Shown piece by piece: positions 47,224 through 58,067 of a stretch of 61,003 nucleotides of DNA (its first letter is position 1; each line of letters opens with the position of its first letter). The position numbers were made by a program, and so were the translations under genes. A model generated the notes under the pieces. It was not told the origin of the DNA. It searched no databases and saw only the letters and a program-made list of their open reading frames with translations. This DNA comes from Ramlibacter sp. WS9 (GTDB lineage: Bacteria > Pseudomonadota > Gammaproteobacteria > Burkholderiales > Burkholderiaceae_C): the NCBI RefSeq assembly GCF_003797765.1, contig NZ_RKMB01000032.1:1-61003 (forward strand). Direction: 5' to 3'.

Positions 47224-48176
47224 GTTGCGGACACTCGCGGGTCGAACAAGGGATAGCACAGGTCGACCACGAGGTTGACCAGCACGTAGATGGCGGCGGT
47301 GAACAGCATGCAGCCCTGCACCACCGGATAGTCCCGCGCGAAGATCGCGTCCACCAGCAGCCGGCCCAGGCCGGGCAAGGTGAACACCGTTTCCAGCACG
47401 GCGATGCCGCCCAGCAGGTTGCCCAGCACCAGGCCCACCAGCGTCCAGGTGGGCGCGAAGGCATTGGGCAGCACGTGGCGCAGCAGCACGCGCCGCTCCG
47501 ACAGGCCCTTCGCGCGAGCATGGGTCACGTATTCCAGCCGCAGCGTTTCCACCGCGCTGGCGCGCGACATGCGCGTCAGAACGCCCAACTCGATCAGCGT
47601 CAGCGTGACGACGGGCAGGATGAGGAACGTAATGGAGGCGCGCCAGTCTTCGGCAAACGGCACGTAGCCCACCACCGGCACCAGGCCCAGCTTGAGCCCG
47701 ACGAACAGCAGCAGCAACAGCCCGAGCCAGAAGCTGGGGATCGACAGAAAGAAAGTGGCGGTGGCTACGACCACCGTATCGACGATGCTGTTCTGCTTCC
47801 ACGCCGCGTAAAGGCCGGCGGGCACGGCCAGGAGCACCGCCAGTGCCACCGCCACGAGCACGATCGACGCGCTGACCTGGAACCGCTGCAGCAGCAAGGG
47901 CATCACGGGTTCGCTGCTGGTGATCGACTGGCCCAGGTCGCCTTGCAGCACCTGGCCCAGCCAATAGAAGAATTGCAGCCCGATCGGCTTGTCCAGGCCC
48001 CAGGCGGCGCGCAACGAGGCCAGCTGCTCCGGCGTGGCGCTGTCACCCAGGATCAGCAGCGCCGGGTCTCCAGGCACAAGCCGCATCAGCATGAACACCA
48101 GCAGCCCGACCAGCAGCAGCGTGGGCAGGGTCCACAGCAGCCGCCGCAGGACGTAGATCAGGAGCGAAGGATTCAT
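47220..48176 (-). CDS. Peptide-type ABC importer permease (DppB/GsiC-like)
   Basis: A 318-residue inner-membrane protein with about six membrane segments. It shows the DppB/OppB features: N-terminal LIYVLRRLLWTLPTLLLV, MRLVPGDPA, and the EAA loop HARAKGLSERRVLLRHVLPNA. I chose ATG 48176, which gives the normal N-terminus and lies 16 bp after the binding-protein stop. It is coupled by ATGA to the second permease. Confidence 0.93.
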   Translation of the reverse strand: MNPSLLIYVLRRLLWTLPTLLLVGLLVFMLMRLVPGDPALLILGDSATPEQLASLRAAWGLDKPIGLQFFYWLGQVLQGDLGQSITSSEPVMPLLLQRFQVSASIVLVAVALAVLLAVPAGLYAAWKQNSIVDTVVVATATFFLSIPSFWLGLLLLLFVGLKLGLVPVVGYVPFAEDWRASITFLILPVVTLTLIELGVLTRMSRASAVETLRLEYVTHARAKGLSERRVLLRHVLPNAFAPTWTLVGLVLGNLLGGIAVLETVFTLPGLGRLLVDAIFARDYPVVQGCMLFTAAIYVLVNLVVDLCYPLFDPRVSAT

Positions 48177-48192
48177 TCGGTGCCCGAGCGGC

Positions 48193-49752
48193 TCAAGGCG
48201 TGCGCATGGAGACGCCCCACAGGCGCGGCAGGCCGAGTGGCCAGCTCTTGTAGCCCGCGACGTAGTTGCGCGCCGCGCTGGTGTTGACCGAGGCATACAT
48301 GAAGATGGCCGGAACGTCTTCGCGCATCTTGCCTTCCAGCTTGTCGAAGATGGCCTGGCGCTGCACGCGGTCCGTCGTGTTCATGCTGCGCTGGATCAGC
48401 TCCAGCGCCTCGGGGTTGTCCCAGACTTTGCGCGGCTGCTTGTCCTTGTCACCACTGATCATCTCGTAGGAAAGCGACGGATCCAGCCGTGCCGAGTACG
48501 TGAAGGCCATGGCCTGGTAATCGCCCTTGTTGTAGCGGTCCAGCAGGGTCGCCCACTCCAGCACCTCCACATCGATCTTGATGCCGGCTTCCTGCGCCAT
48601 GCCCTGCACCATCATCGCGATGTTGAAGACGCTGTTGTAGCGCTTGGTCGCCAGGATCTTGATGGTTTGGCCCTTGTAGCCCGCTTCGGCCAGCAGCTTC
48701 TTCGCCTGGGCCAGGTCGCGCTTGGGTAATGCGGCCTGCGCCGTCTTGTAGTAGCTGCTCGGCGAAGGCATCACCGAGCGGCTGGGCTTGGCCGTGCCGG
48801 TGGTGACCGTTGCGACGAGCTCCGGCATGTCCAGCGACAGCGCGATCGCGCGGCGGATGCGCGCATCCTTCAGGAGCGGGTCGCGCGTCTGGAACAGCAG
48901 GCCCTGCGCGTTCATGTTCGCGGCCGGGTCCATCACGATCTCCTTGCGCGCCTTGTACTCCGCCATGTCCTCGTCGTTGATGTCCGGGATGATGTCGATG
49001 CCGCCCGAGAGCAGCGCGGCCTTCGCGGCGGAGCTGTCGGGGATGATGACGAAGCGCACCTTGGCCACCTGCGGCGCCTTGTTGCCGGTGGTGCCGTCGA
49101 TCTTGCCGGGCATCCCCGAATAAGCGTCGTTGCGAACCAGTTCCACGAACTGACCTCGCCGCCACTCGCCCATCTTGAACGGGCCGGTGCCCACGGGTTC
49201 TTTCCACTTCCCTTCCGCGTCCAGCGAGCTGCGGTGGAAGATGCCGGTAGAGCCGCAATCGCTGCGCGCCATGGTGGTGAGGAACAGCGCGGAGGTCTTT
49301 TCCAGTTTGAAGACGACGGTGGCGGAGTCAGGCGCTTCGACCGCGGTGACCTTCGCTACGCCGCGGCCATCGAACTCCGACAGGCAGCGCCAGTTGTTCG
49401 CCGGCGTCATGTACCGTTTCCAGGCGAACAACACATCGTCCGCCGTCAACGGCGCGCCGTTACTGAACTTCACACCCTGGCGCAGCTTGAAGGTATACGT
49501 GCGCCCGTCCGGTGACATCTGGTATGACTGCGCCAGCATGGGGCCGATGCTCGCGTCCTCGCGGTAGGCCACGAGGCCTTCAACGACGTGCATGAGGACG
49601 CCGTCGGTGACCGAATCACGGTTGGCGCTGCCGGGGTCGGTGGAACGGATATCAGCCTTGGAGTGCACGCGCAAGAGGCCTGCTTGCGGCTGTGCCAACG
49701 CTGGGCCGATGCAGAGTGCGGCAGCCAGGCTGGCCAGGAGCTTGTAGTTCAT
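48193..49752 (-). CDS. Peptide-type ABC substrate-binding protein (SBP_bac_5 family)
   Basis: A 519-residue periplasmic protein with a Sec signal (LLASLAAALCIGPALA, cleaved near residue 20) and the family-5 solute-binding body, with YTFKLRQGVKFSNGAPLTADDV and EPVGTGPFKMGEW. Family members bind oligopeptides, glutathione, nickel or other amides. It starts by overlapping the C45 gene stop (ATGA, 49749-49752), so the acyltransferase and the binding protein are made together. This implies that the imported compound is the substrate of the C45 enzyme, or a product or relative of it. Confidence 0.92.
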   Translation of the reverse strand: MNYKLLASLAAALCIGPALAQPQAGLLRVHSKADIRSTDPGSANRDSVTDGVLMHVVEGLVAYREDASIGPMLAQSYQMSPDGRTYTFKLRQGVKFSNGAPLTADDVLFAWKRYMTPANNWRCLSEFDGRGVAKVTAVEAPDSATVVFKLEKTSALFLTTMARSDCGSTGIFHRSSLDAEGKWKEPVGTGPFKMGEWRRGQFVELVRNDAYSGMPGKIDGTTGNKAPQVAKVRFVIIPDSSAAKAALLSGGIDIIPDINDEDMAEYKARKEIVMDPAANMNAQGLLFQTRDPLLKDARIRRAIALSLDMPELVATVTTGTAKPSRSVMPSPSSYYKTAQAALPKRDLAQAKKLLAEAGYKGQTIKILATKRYNSVFNIAMMVQGMAQEAGIKIDVEVLEWATLLDRYNKGDYQAMAFTYSARLDPSLSYEMISGDKDKQPRKVWDNPEALELIQRSMNTTDRVQRQAIFDKLEGKMREDVPAIFMYASVNTSAARNYVAGYKSWPLGLPRLWGVSMRTP

Positions 49753-50918
49753 CGCGTTCCTTTCTGTGCGGAGCCAGTCAGCTCCATATCAAGCCGGTAC
49801 TCGGTGAATTCGCGGTTCAGCGCGGGCAGCATGGCCACCTCCATCACGCCCAGTGCCGGCTCCATCACCACCATGGCGACCGATGCCGAAAGATTGTTGC
49901 TGGTGTTCAGGCGCGGCGGCCGGCACACCGACCACGGCGATTCGTAGTCATCGAACAGCGCCTCCTTCACGTGGTCGCGCGTGATGGCGCCGATGTGCGG
50001 CTCCAGCAGCTGGCGCACACGCACGTCGCGGTACAAGGAGTCGGGCGTGTTGGCGATGCCCGTGTCCTTCAGCTTCGACAGCGCCACGGGGCTCTGGAAG
50101 TGGTTGGCGTGGACGATGACACCGCGATCGGGATGGACCTGGAAGGTTTCATCGGGCGCGCATTCGAAGTCGATGGCGACACCGCCCACATGTGACACCA
50201 TCACGTTGTTGGAGGCCGACTTGGGCGTGGCATAGACGATGCGCATCGCGATGGCCAGCCGTTCCTGCTCCAGGGCCTTGCGCCGCAGCAGTGCGAGCGG
50301 CACACCGACCTGCTTGTAGTCGCGGTCGGACTCGAGGTAGTTGGCTGTGATGGAAATGCCCGCGGCGTTCATACCCGAACGCGCCATTCCGCCCGCCTCA
50401 GTGAAAGTCAGCACGTCGGGCCCGTCATCGCGCCGCACGCGCAGTACCACGGCCGTTTCGGCGCACTCGGCCTTCCAGTCCCAGTTCTGCGCGTGGATCA
50501 CACGGCCGTCTTTCGACGCCTGCGGCATCACGGCCAGCCCGGTGCAGCCGTCCGGGTCGATCTCGGCCGGCACGCCCTTGCGCCGCCGATCGGCCAGCTT
50601 GAGCACTTCGGTGCGCGCGTTCAGCAGGACGACAGCTGCAAATTCGACGCCTGCGCCCTCGGCGATGCCCTTCATCTCCTCGATGTAGGCAGGCTCGAAG
50701 GCGGCGATCTTGGGCTCGTAGGTGTCGACGATGGCGCGAATATCGGGCCAGCCCAGTTTGCTGGTCTCCAGCTGGACGCTGTAGTGCTCGATGCCGCGCT
50801 TGATGCGCGCCTTGGCCTGCTCGCCATATTGGCGGCCACGCTCGCGTGGAGCGCCCGAAACATCGATGAACGGTGCGGGCGGCACTTTGCGTGCGGGGTC
50901 GGATTGGGTGGGGTCCAT
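49749..50918 (-). CDS. C45-family peptidase/acyltransferase (isopenicillin-N acyltransferase-like Ntn hydrolase)
   Basis: A 389-residue protein. The putative autocatalytic cleavage site is Gly124-Cys125 in DPDGCTGLAV, preceded by LLNARTEV as in fungal acyl-CoA:6-APA acyltransferase, where cleavage before a Cys near position 103 matures the enzyme. There is no signal peptide, so it probably acts in the cytosol on imported material. C45 enzymes cleave or exchange N-acyl groups on amino acids or small amides. It is the first gene of a five- to six-gene minus-strand operon and divergent from the GntR gene. ATG 50918 gives the usual N-terminus. Confidence 0.88.
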   Translation of the reverse strand: MDPTQSDPARKVPPAPFIDVSGAPRERGRQYGEQAKARIKRGIEHYSVQLETSKLGWPDIRAIVDTYEPKIAAFEPAYIEEMKGIAEGAGVEFAAVVLLNARTEVLKLADRRRKGVPAEIDPDGCTGLAVMPQASKDGRVIHAQNWDWKAECAETAVVLRVRRDDGPDVLTFTEAGGMARSGMNAAGISITANYLESDRDYKQVGVPLALLRRKALEQERLAIAMRIVYATPKSASNNVMVSHVGGVAIDFECAPDETFQVHPDRGVIVHANHFQSPVALSKLKDTGIANTPDSLYRDVRVRQLLEPHIGAITRDHVKEALFDDYESPWSVCRPPRLNTSNNLSASVAMVVMEPALGVMEVAMLPALNREFTEYRLDMELTGSAQKGTR

Positions 50919-50959
50919 GGGGGCGATGAGGTGGTGGAAAACTCGAAATTCGGCTAAAG

Positions 50960-50976
50960 TGTATTTTGTGATTTCA
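50960..50976. promoter_or_regulatory. Putative GntR operator, divergent C45/regulator promoter region
   Basis: TGTATTTTGTGATTTCA lies in the 85-bp gap between the C45 operon and the GntR gene. Its reverse complement closely matches the motif upstream of the aminotransferase gene (51910-51925). The placement suits control of both divergent genes by the adjacent regulator. Confidence 0.6.
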
Positions 50977-51003
50977 AAAAAATCAACCGATGCGTGAAAA
51001 TTG

Positions 51004-51897
51004 ATGACGAACCTCGCGATCCCTACCCCGCTCCACCTCGAATTGGCCGACCGCATCAGCCTGCTGATCCGCGAGCAGGGCCTGGCCGCTGGTGCCCGCC
51101 TGAACGAAAACCAGATCGCGGAGCAATTGGGCGTCTCGCGCACGCCGGTGCGCGCGGCGCTGGAGCACCTCGCCGGCCGTGGCTTCGTGGAACGCCAACG
51201 CAATCGCGGCGTGGAGTTGGTGAAAGTGCCTCCGAAGCCCCGCGCGAGTGCCGTCGCGCCCGAAGACGAGGACGCCTTGCTCCTGCGCATGGCGCGCGAC
51301 CGCCAGCGCGGCAAGCTGGCGGACCAGGTGTCCGAAAAAGAGCTGATGGATCAATACGGCCTGACGCGCCCGGCGTTGCGGCAGGCGCTGGACCGCATGG
51401 CCGAACTGGGGCTGGCCGAGCGAAAACTGGGCTACGGCTGGCGCTTTACCAATGATGTGTGGGACGCGGCGGCACGCCACGAGAGCTATCGCTTCCGAAT
51501 GACCATCGAGCCCGCGGCCATCCGCGAGCCGGGCTTCAACCTCCCACCGGAATGGCTGGCGAAGATGCGCAAAGGCCACGAAGCTTTCCTCTCCGCGCCT
51601 TGGACGGAGGCTTCGAGCATCGCCTTTTTCGAGATGAATGCGGCCTTCCATGAAGGTATCGCCGCCGGGTCTGGCAACCGCTACTTCGTGATGGCGATCC
51701 AACGGCAGAACCGCTTGCGCCGCCTGTCCAACTACGACTGGAAACACGGGCGCGAGCGGGTGCAGGTCAACTGCCGTGAACACCTGGAGATGCTCACCCG
51801 GCTGGAGGCCGGCGACCACGAACTCGCCGCACTTCTCATGCAACGCCACCTCGACGTGGCGAGCCGGCTGCGCTCGACCCAAGCCGCCACAAATTGA
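51004..51897 (+). CDS. GntR-family transcriptional regulator with two winged-helix segments
   Basis: A 297-residue DNA-binding protein. The first winged helix (about residues 10-70) has the GntR hallmark ARLNENQIAEQLGVSRTPVRAALEHLAGRGFVER. A second helix-turn-helix-like segment (about 105-145, SEKELMDQYGLTRPALRQALDRM) follows, and a C-terminal helical FCD-like ligand domain ends near residue 290. Having two such segments is unusual. Divergent placement from the C45 operon and the aminotransferase gene just downstream make these its likely targets. ATG 51004 is preceded directly by an in-frame TTG (51001). Confidence 0.88.
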   Translation: MTNLAIPTPLHLELADRISLLIREQGLAAGARLNENQIAEQLGVSRTPVRAALEHLAGRGFVERQRNRGVELVKVPPKPRASAVAPEDEDALLLRMARDRQRGKLADQVSEKELMDQYGLTRPALRQALDRMAELGLAERKLGYGWRFTNDVWDAAARHESYRFRMTIEPAAIREPGFNLPPEWLAKMRKGHEAFLSAPWTEASSIAFFEMNAAFHEGIAAGSGNRYFVMAIQRQNRLRRLSNYDWKHGRERVQVNCREHLEMLTRLEAGDHELAALLMQRHLDVASRLRSTQAATN

Positions 51898-51909
51898 TTT
51901 TCATGTTTC

Positions 51910-51925
51910 TGAAATACACAATACA
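51910..51925. promoter_or_regulatory. Putative GntR operator upstream of the aminotransferase gene
   Basis: TGAAATACACAATACA lies 12 bp before the aminotransferase ATG. Reverse-complemented (TGTATTGTGTATTTCA) it aligns with the site at 50960-50976 with one gap and few changes. The pair suggests that one regulator controls the C45/ABC operon, itself and the aminotransferase. Confidence 0.6.
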
Positions 51926-51937
51926 GGAATCCCTTCC

Positions 51938-53260
51938 ATGACCACGACCCACGCGCCCGCATCTCTGGGCGAGGCCTTCTGGCTACCCTTCACCGCCCAG
52001 CGACAGTTCCGCGATCAGCCTCTGCTCTTTACCGCGGCCCAGGGCATGCACTACACAACGTCCGACGGCCGGCAAGTCCTCGACGCGATGGCCGGCCTCT
52101 GGTGCTGCAACGCCGGACACGGGCAGCCGCGCATCACGCAAGCCATTGCCGAAGCGGCGGGTCGACTGGACTTCGTCTCTTCGTTTCGGATGAGCCATCC
52201 GCAAGCCTTCGAACTCGCGGAGCGCATCGCGGCCATCGCGCCGGCGGGCATGGGCCACGTCTTCTTCACCAACTCCGGCTCGGAAGCAGTGGACACGGCG
52301 CTGAAGATCGCGCGGGCCTACCACCAGGCGCGCGGCGACGCGCGGCGGACCAAGCTGATCGGCCGTGCCAAGGGTTATCACGGCATGGGGTTCGGCGGCC
52401 TCTCGGTGTCCGGCATCTCGCGGCACAAGCGCGATTTCGGCCCGCTGTTGCCCGACACGGCGCATCTGCCGCTGCCGTACGACAGCCGCTCGGTGTTCTC
52501 GCGCGGGCTGCCGCAAACCGGCGCGGAATATGCCGACGCGCTGGAACAATTGCTGGTGGTGCACGACGCCGGCACGATCGCGGCCGTGATCGTCGAGCCG
52601 GTGACCGGCTCGGGCGGCGTCTATCCGCCGCCGGTGGGCTACCTGCAGCGGCTGCGCGAGCTTTGCACGCGCCACGGCATCCTGCTGATCTTCGACGAGG
52701 TCATCACAGGGTTTGGCCGGGTGGGCGCGCCTTTCGCCGCGCAGGCGTTCGGCGTCACGCCGGACATCATCACCTGCGCCAAGGGCATGACCAACGGCAC
52801 AGTGCCCATGGGCGGCGTACTGGCGAGCGACACCGTCTACCAGGCATTCATGAACGGCGCCCCCGAGGTCATCGAGCTCTTCCACGGCTACACCTACTCC
52901 GCGCACCCGCTGGCGTGTGCAGCCGCGCTGGCCACGCTGGACGTGCATGCAGAGCTCGAGCTTTCGCAGCGCGCAGCCCGCGTGGCGCCGCTGTGGGAAG
53001 CCGCAGCTCACGAACTCCGCGAGGCGCCTCATGTGGTAGACATCCGCAATGTCGGGCTGCTCGGCGCCATCGACCTGCGCCCGCGCCCCGGCACGCCCGG
53101 AGCCCGAGGCAACGAATGCCAGCAGGCGTGCCTGAAGGCCGGCCTGCTGATCCGCAATTCCGGCGACACGCTGGTGCTGTCGCCGCCCCTCGTCATCAAC
53201 GAAAGCCAGATCGAGCAGGTGTTCGGCACCATCAGAGAGGCGCTGGCGGGCGTGGCCTGA
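51938..53260 (+). CDS. Class III omega-amino acid:pyruvate aminotransferase (beta-alanine type)
   Basis: A 440-residue PLP enzyme of the beta-alanine/omega-amino acid:pyruvate aminotransferase group. Conserved elements are NSGSEAVDTALKIAR (PLP phosphate site), IFDEVITGFGR (Asp253 contacts the pyridine N) and CAKGMTNG (Lys282, Schiff-base lysine). The N-terminal FWLPFTAQRQF and DAMAGLWCCNAGHG blocks are typical of omega-APT. It should convert a terminal amine (beta-alanine or similar) to an aldehyde. The upstream open frame belongs to a shadow of the GntR gene. Context suggests that it deaminates the amine released by the C45 enzyme. Confidence 0.92.
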   Translation: MTTTHAPASLGEAFWLPFTAQRQFRDQPLLFTAAQGMHYTTSDGRQVLDAMAGLWCCNAGHGQPRITQAIAEAAGRLDFVSSFRMSHPQAFELAERIAAIAPAGMGHVFFTNSGSEAVDTALKIARAYHQARGDARRTKLIGRAKGYHGMGFGGLSVSGISRHKRDFGPLLPDTAHLPLPYDSRSVFSRGLPQTGAEYADALEQLLVVHDAGTIAAVIVEPVTGSGGVYPPPVGYLQRLRELCTRHGILLIFDEVITGFGRVGAPFAAQAFGVTPDIITCAKGMTNGTVPMGGVLASDTVYQAFMNGAPEVIELFHGYTYSAHPLACAAALATLDVHAELELSQRAARVAPLWEAAAHELREAPHVVDIRNVGLLGAIDLRPRPGTPGARGNECQQACLKAGLLIRNSGDTLVLSPPLVINESQIEQVFGTIREALAGVA

Positions 53261-53324
53261 GCGCGGCCTGCCACTGGAATAAACTGCGAGGTTCAGGCAA
53301 ACACAGACTCGAAGGATCTCTCCC

Positions 53325-54035
53325 ATGGGCGCGCAGTGGAAAGCAAAAGGCAAGGCACAGGCGGCGGACGCCCGGGGCAAGCTGTTCGGCCGGCTGGCCA
53401 AGGACATCATGGTGGCCGCGCGCAACGGCCCCGACCCGTCGACGAACTCGCGGCTGCGGCTGGTGGTGGAACAGGCCCGCAAGGTCTCCATGCCCAAGGA
53501 CACATTGGAGCGAGCCATCAAGAAAGGCGCTGGCCTCACAGGCGAAACGGTCAACTTCGAGCACGTGATGTACGAAGGCTTTGCGCCGCACCAGGTGCCG
53601 GTGATGGTCGAGTGCCTTACCGACAACGTGAAGCGCACCGCGCCCGAGATGCGCGTGCTGTTCCGGGCCGGCCAGCTGGGAACGTCGGGCTCGGTGTCAT
53701 GGGACTTCGATCACGTCGGCCTGATCGAGGCTGAGCCCGCCGCGGGTGCGGACCCGGAAGTGGCCGCCATCGAAGCCGGTGCGCAAGACTTCGAGCCCGG
53801 CGAAGAAGAGGGAACCACCCTCTTTGTGACCGACGCGGCCGATCTGGATTTGGTCAGCAAGGCGCTGCCCGCTCACGGCTTCACGGTGCTGTCCGCCAAG
53901 CTCGGCTACAAGCCCAAGAACCCCGTCGATCCGGCCAACCTGGCGCCGGCCGCGCTGGAAGAAGTCGAGGCCTTCCTGGCCGCGATCGACGCGCACGACG
54001 ACGTGCAAAACGTCTTCGTGGGGCTGGCAGGTTAG
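53325..54035 (+). CDS. YebC/YeeN-family protein
   Basis: A 236-residue cytosolic protein of the YebC/PmpR (TACO1) family. It has the GKLFGRLAKDIMVAARNGPDPSTN helix, MPKDTLERAIKKGAG, YEGFAPHQVPVMVECLTDN, and a C-terminal DDVQNVF end. The N-terminus MGAQWKAK lacks the GHSKW of classical YebC and is nearer to the YeeN paralogue. Members were called transcription regulators, and recent work links YebC to ribosome rescue at polyproline stretches. GAAGGA precedes the ATG. The gene ends overlapping the convergent panE by 4 bp. Confidence 0.92.
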   Translation: MGAQWKAKGKAQAADARGKLFGRLAKDIMVAARNGPDPSTNSRLRLVVEQARKVSMPKDTLERAIKKGAGLTGETVNFEHVMYEGFAPHQVPVMVECLTDNVKRTAPEMRVLFRAGQLGTSGSVSWDFDHVGLIEAEPAAGADPEVAAIEAGAQDFEPGEEEGTTLFVTDAADLDLVSKALPAHGFTVLSAKLGYKPKNPVDPANLAPAALEEVEAFLAAIDAHDDVQNVFVGLAG

Positions 54036-54946
54036 GCCGCCACCGGCTTCTTTTCGACCAGCTTCACCAAGGCCCACAACACGCGGTTGGCCGGCGTGGC
54101 GATGCCCAGCGCCTCGCCGCGCTTCACGATGTGGCCGTTCAGGAAATCGATCTCGGTCGGCTTGCCACGCCCTATGTCCTGTGCGGTCGACGAATATTGC
54201 GCGGGGATGGTGGCAATGAGCTTTGCCCCTGCGGCATGGACGTCGCCCGGCAATTCCACGCCTTCGGCCTTGGCCACGGCAAGGCATTCATCGATCACGT
54301 CACGCACCACGTCCTTGATGCCCGGACCCTTCACAGCCTCCCCGTACGGCAATTGAGCAATAGCCGAGATCGCGTTGTAGGCGCAGTTCATGACCAGTTT
54401 GAGCCACAGCGCGCTGCGAACGTTCTCCGAAACTTCCGTCGGCACGCCCGCGCCGATCAGGGCGTCGGCTGCCCGGCGGCTGGCGGTTAACGGCTCGATC
54501 ACCAGTTCGCCGCGGCCGTGGTGTTTGAGGTGGCCAGGTCCCGCCATCTCCGTCGCGACATAGACGACCGCTGCCGAAACCGCGTGTTCCGGCAGCACCT
54601 TGCGCAGCCGGTCCGCGTTGTCGACGCCATTCTGCAGGCACAGCACCAGCGCATCGGGCGGCAGGTGCGGTTTGATCTGCGCGCCCGCTGCTTCGGTATC
54701 GGCGGACTTCACGCAGAACAGCACCAGGTCGGCGCCCGCCACTGCCGCGGCATCGGTGCGGGCCCGCAACCGCACCTGCTCGTCGAAGGTCTTGGTCTGC
54801 ATGCGCAGGCCGTCGCGTTCGATGGCTTCGACGTGCTGAGGACGCGCGATGAGCGTCACATGGTGCCCGGCTCGCGCGAGCATGCCGCCGAAATAGCAAC
54901 CGACGGCGCCTGCGCCCATGACGGCGACTTGAAGAGGTTGGGTCAT
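54032..54946 (-). CDS. panE: 2-dehydropantoate 2-reductase (ketopantoate reductase)
   Basis: A 304-residue cytosolic NADPH enzyme reducing ketopantoate to pantoate in coenzyme A synthesis. The Rossmann loop GAGAVGCYFGG is at residues 11-21, CVKSADTEAA and LQNGVDNADRL follow, and the catalytic Lys lies in LWLKLVMNCAYNA (about residue 188). The C-terminal ApbA domain has GKPTEIDFLNGHIVKRGE. Its length is typical. Paralogues of this family act on other 2-keto acids, so panE identity is likely but not certain. It is convergent with the YebC-like gene. Confidence 0.88.
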   Translation of the reverse strand: MTQPLQVAVMGAGAVGCYFGGMLARAGHHVTLIARPQHVEAIERDGLRMQTKTFDEQVRLRARTDAAAVAGADLVLFCVKSADTEAAGAQIKPHLPPDALVLCLQNGVDNADRLRKVLPEHAVSAAVVYVATEMAGPGHLKHHGRGELVIEPLTASRRAADALIGAGVPTEVSENVRSALWLKLVMNCAYNAISAIAQLPYGEAVKGPGIKDVVRDVIDECLAVAKAEGVELPGDVHAAGAKLIATIPAQYSSTAQDIGRGKPTEIDFLNGHIVKRGEALGIATPANRVLWALVKLVEKKPVAA

Positions 54947-54967
54947 GGCGACGACGGGCCGCCCCTA

Positions 54968-55103
54968 GGCGCCGCGCCCCCTTGGGGGCAGCGAGGAATG
55001 TAGTGACGAGCGTGGGGGGTCAACATCCTTCGATTCTAGGAACGAAGGGAGATTCCTGCTGGCGTCGCCCTCACCCCGGCCCTCTCCCAGCGGGAGAGGG
55101 AGG
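54968..55103. repeat. REP-like repeats between panE and the EVE gene
   Basis: The 174-bp gap holds three palindromic pieces: GCCCCCTTGGGGGC (about 54976-54990) within a GCAGCGAGG...GCGTGGGGG block of a kind I recall from Comamonadaceae, a CCTTCG/CGAAGG hairpin (about 55027-55048), and CCCTCACCCCGG followed by the hairpin CCCTCTCCC/GGGAGAGGG (55080-55088 and 55092-55100). These are typical extragenic REP/BIME-type elements. No gene is seen in the gap. Confidence 0.65.
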
Positions 55104-55120
55104 AAGACATAATCTCGCCC

Positions 55121-55585
55121 ATGAACTATTGGCTGATGAAATCCGAACCCAGCGAGGTCTCGGTGGACGACGCACTGTCGGCGCCCAAGTCGACCGTCGC
55201 ATGGACCGGCGTGCGCAACTACCAGGCGCGCAACTACATGCGCGACCTGATGCGCGTGGACGATGGCGTACTGTTCTATCACTCCAGCTGCGCCGAGCCT
55301 GGGGTTGTGGGCATCGGACGGGTCGCGTCGACGCCCTACCCCGATCCCACGCAGTTCGACAAGAAGTCGCACTACTACGACGCGGGGTCGAAGAAGGAAG
55401 AGCCGCGCTGGCAGCTGGTGGACGTGCAGATACTGAAGAAGACACGCACGTTGGGCCTGCCGGAGCTGCGTTCCGTCGCCGCGCTGGAAGACATGATCGT
55501 GCTGAAGAAAGGCAACCGGCTGTCGATCACGCCGGTGGAAGCCAAGCACTGGCGGCTGATTTTGAAGTTGCTCGATCAGAAGTGA
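55121..55585 (+). CDS. EVE-domain protein
   Basis: A 154-residue single-domain protein starting MNYWLMKSEP, with GVRNYQARNYMRD, VLFYHSSCAEPGVVGIGRV and LVDVQ, all typical of the EVE (PUA-like) fold that reads modified bases in DNA or RNA. The length is that of the stand-alone family. ATG 55121 follows the REP block, and a shared bidirectional terminator lies between its stop and clpA. Confidence 0.93.
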   Translation: MNYWLMKSEPSEVSVDDALSAPKSTVAWTGVRNYQARNYMRDLMRVDDGVLFYHSSCAEPGVVGIGRVASTPYPDPTQFDKKSHYYDAGSKKEEPRWQLVDVQILKKTRTLGLPELRSVAALEDMIVLKKGNRLSITPVEAKHWRLILKLLDQK

Positions 55586-55614
55586 CTGTCAACCGGGATT
55601 AGCGTAGCCCAGAG

Positions 55615-55640
55615 AAAAAGCCGCCCGAAGGCGGCTTTTT
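55615..55640. terminator. Bidirectional rho-independent terminator (EVE gene / clpA)
   Basis: AAAAAGCCGCC (55615-55625), loop CGAA (55626-55629) and GGCGGCTTTTT (55630-55640) form an 11-bp stem with A and T tracts on both sides. It serves the plus-strand EVE gene and the minus-strand clpA gene. Confidence 0.9.
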
Positions 55641-55655
55641 CGATGAGCGCAACGA

Positions 55656-58004
<2,349 letters not shown>

Positions 58005-58067
58005 GAGATTTCCTTCTGCCTTGCTGCGTTCACTGACACTCTAATTCCAAATGGGTCGGATTCCCAA

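Noticed and set aside
51938..53260. Aminotransferase as part of the uracil (URC) pathway
   Set aside because: Beta-alanine aminotransferase belongs to the reductive pyrimidine pathway, not to URC. The gene is over 22 kb away and shares operator-like motifs with the C45 regulon instead.
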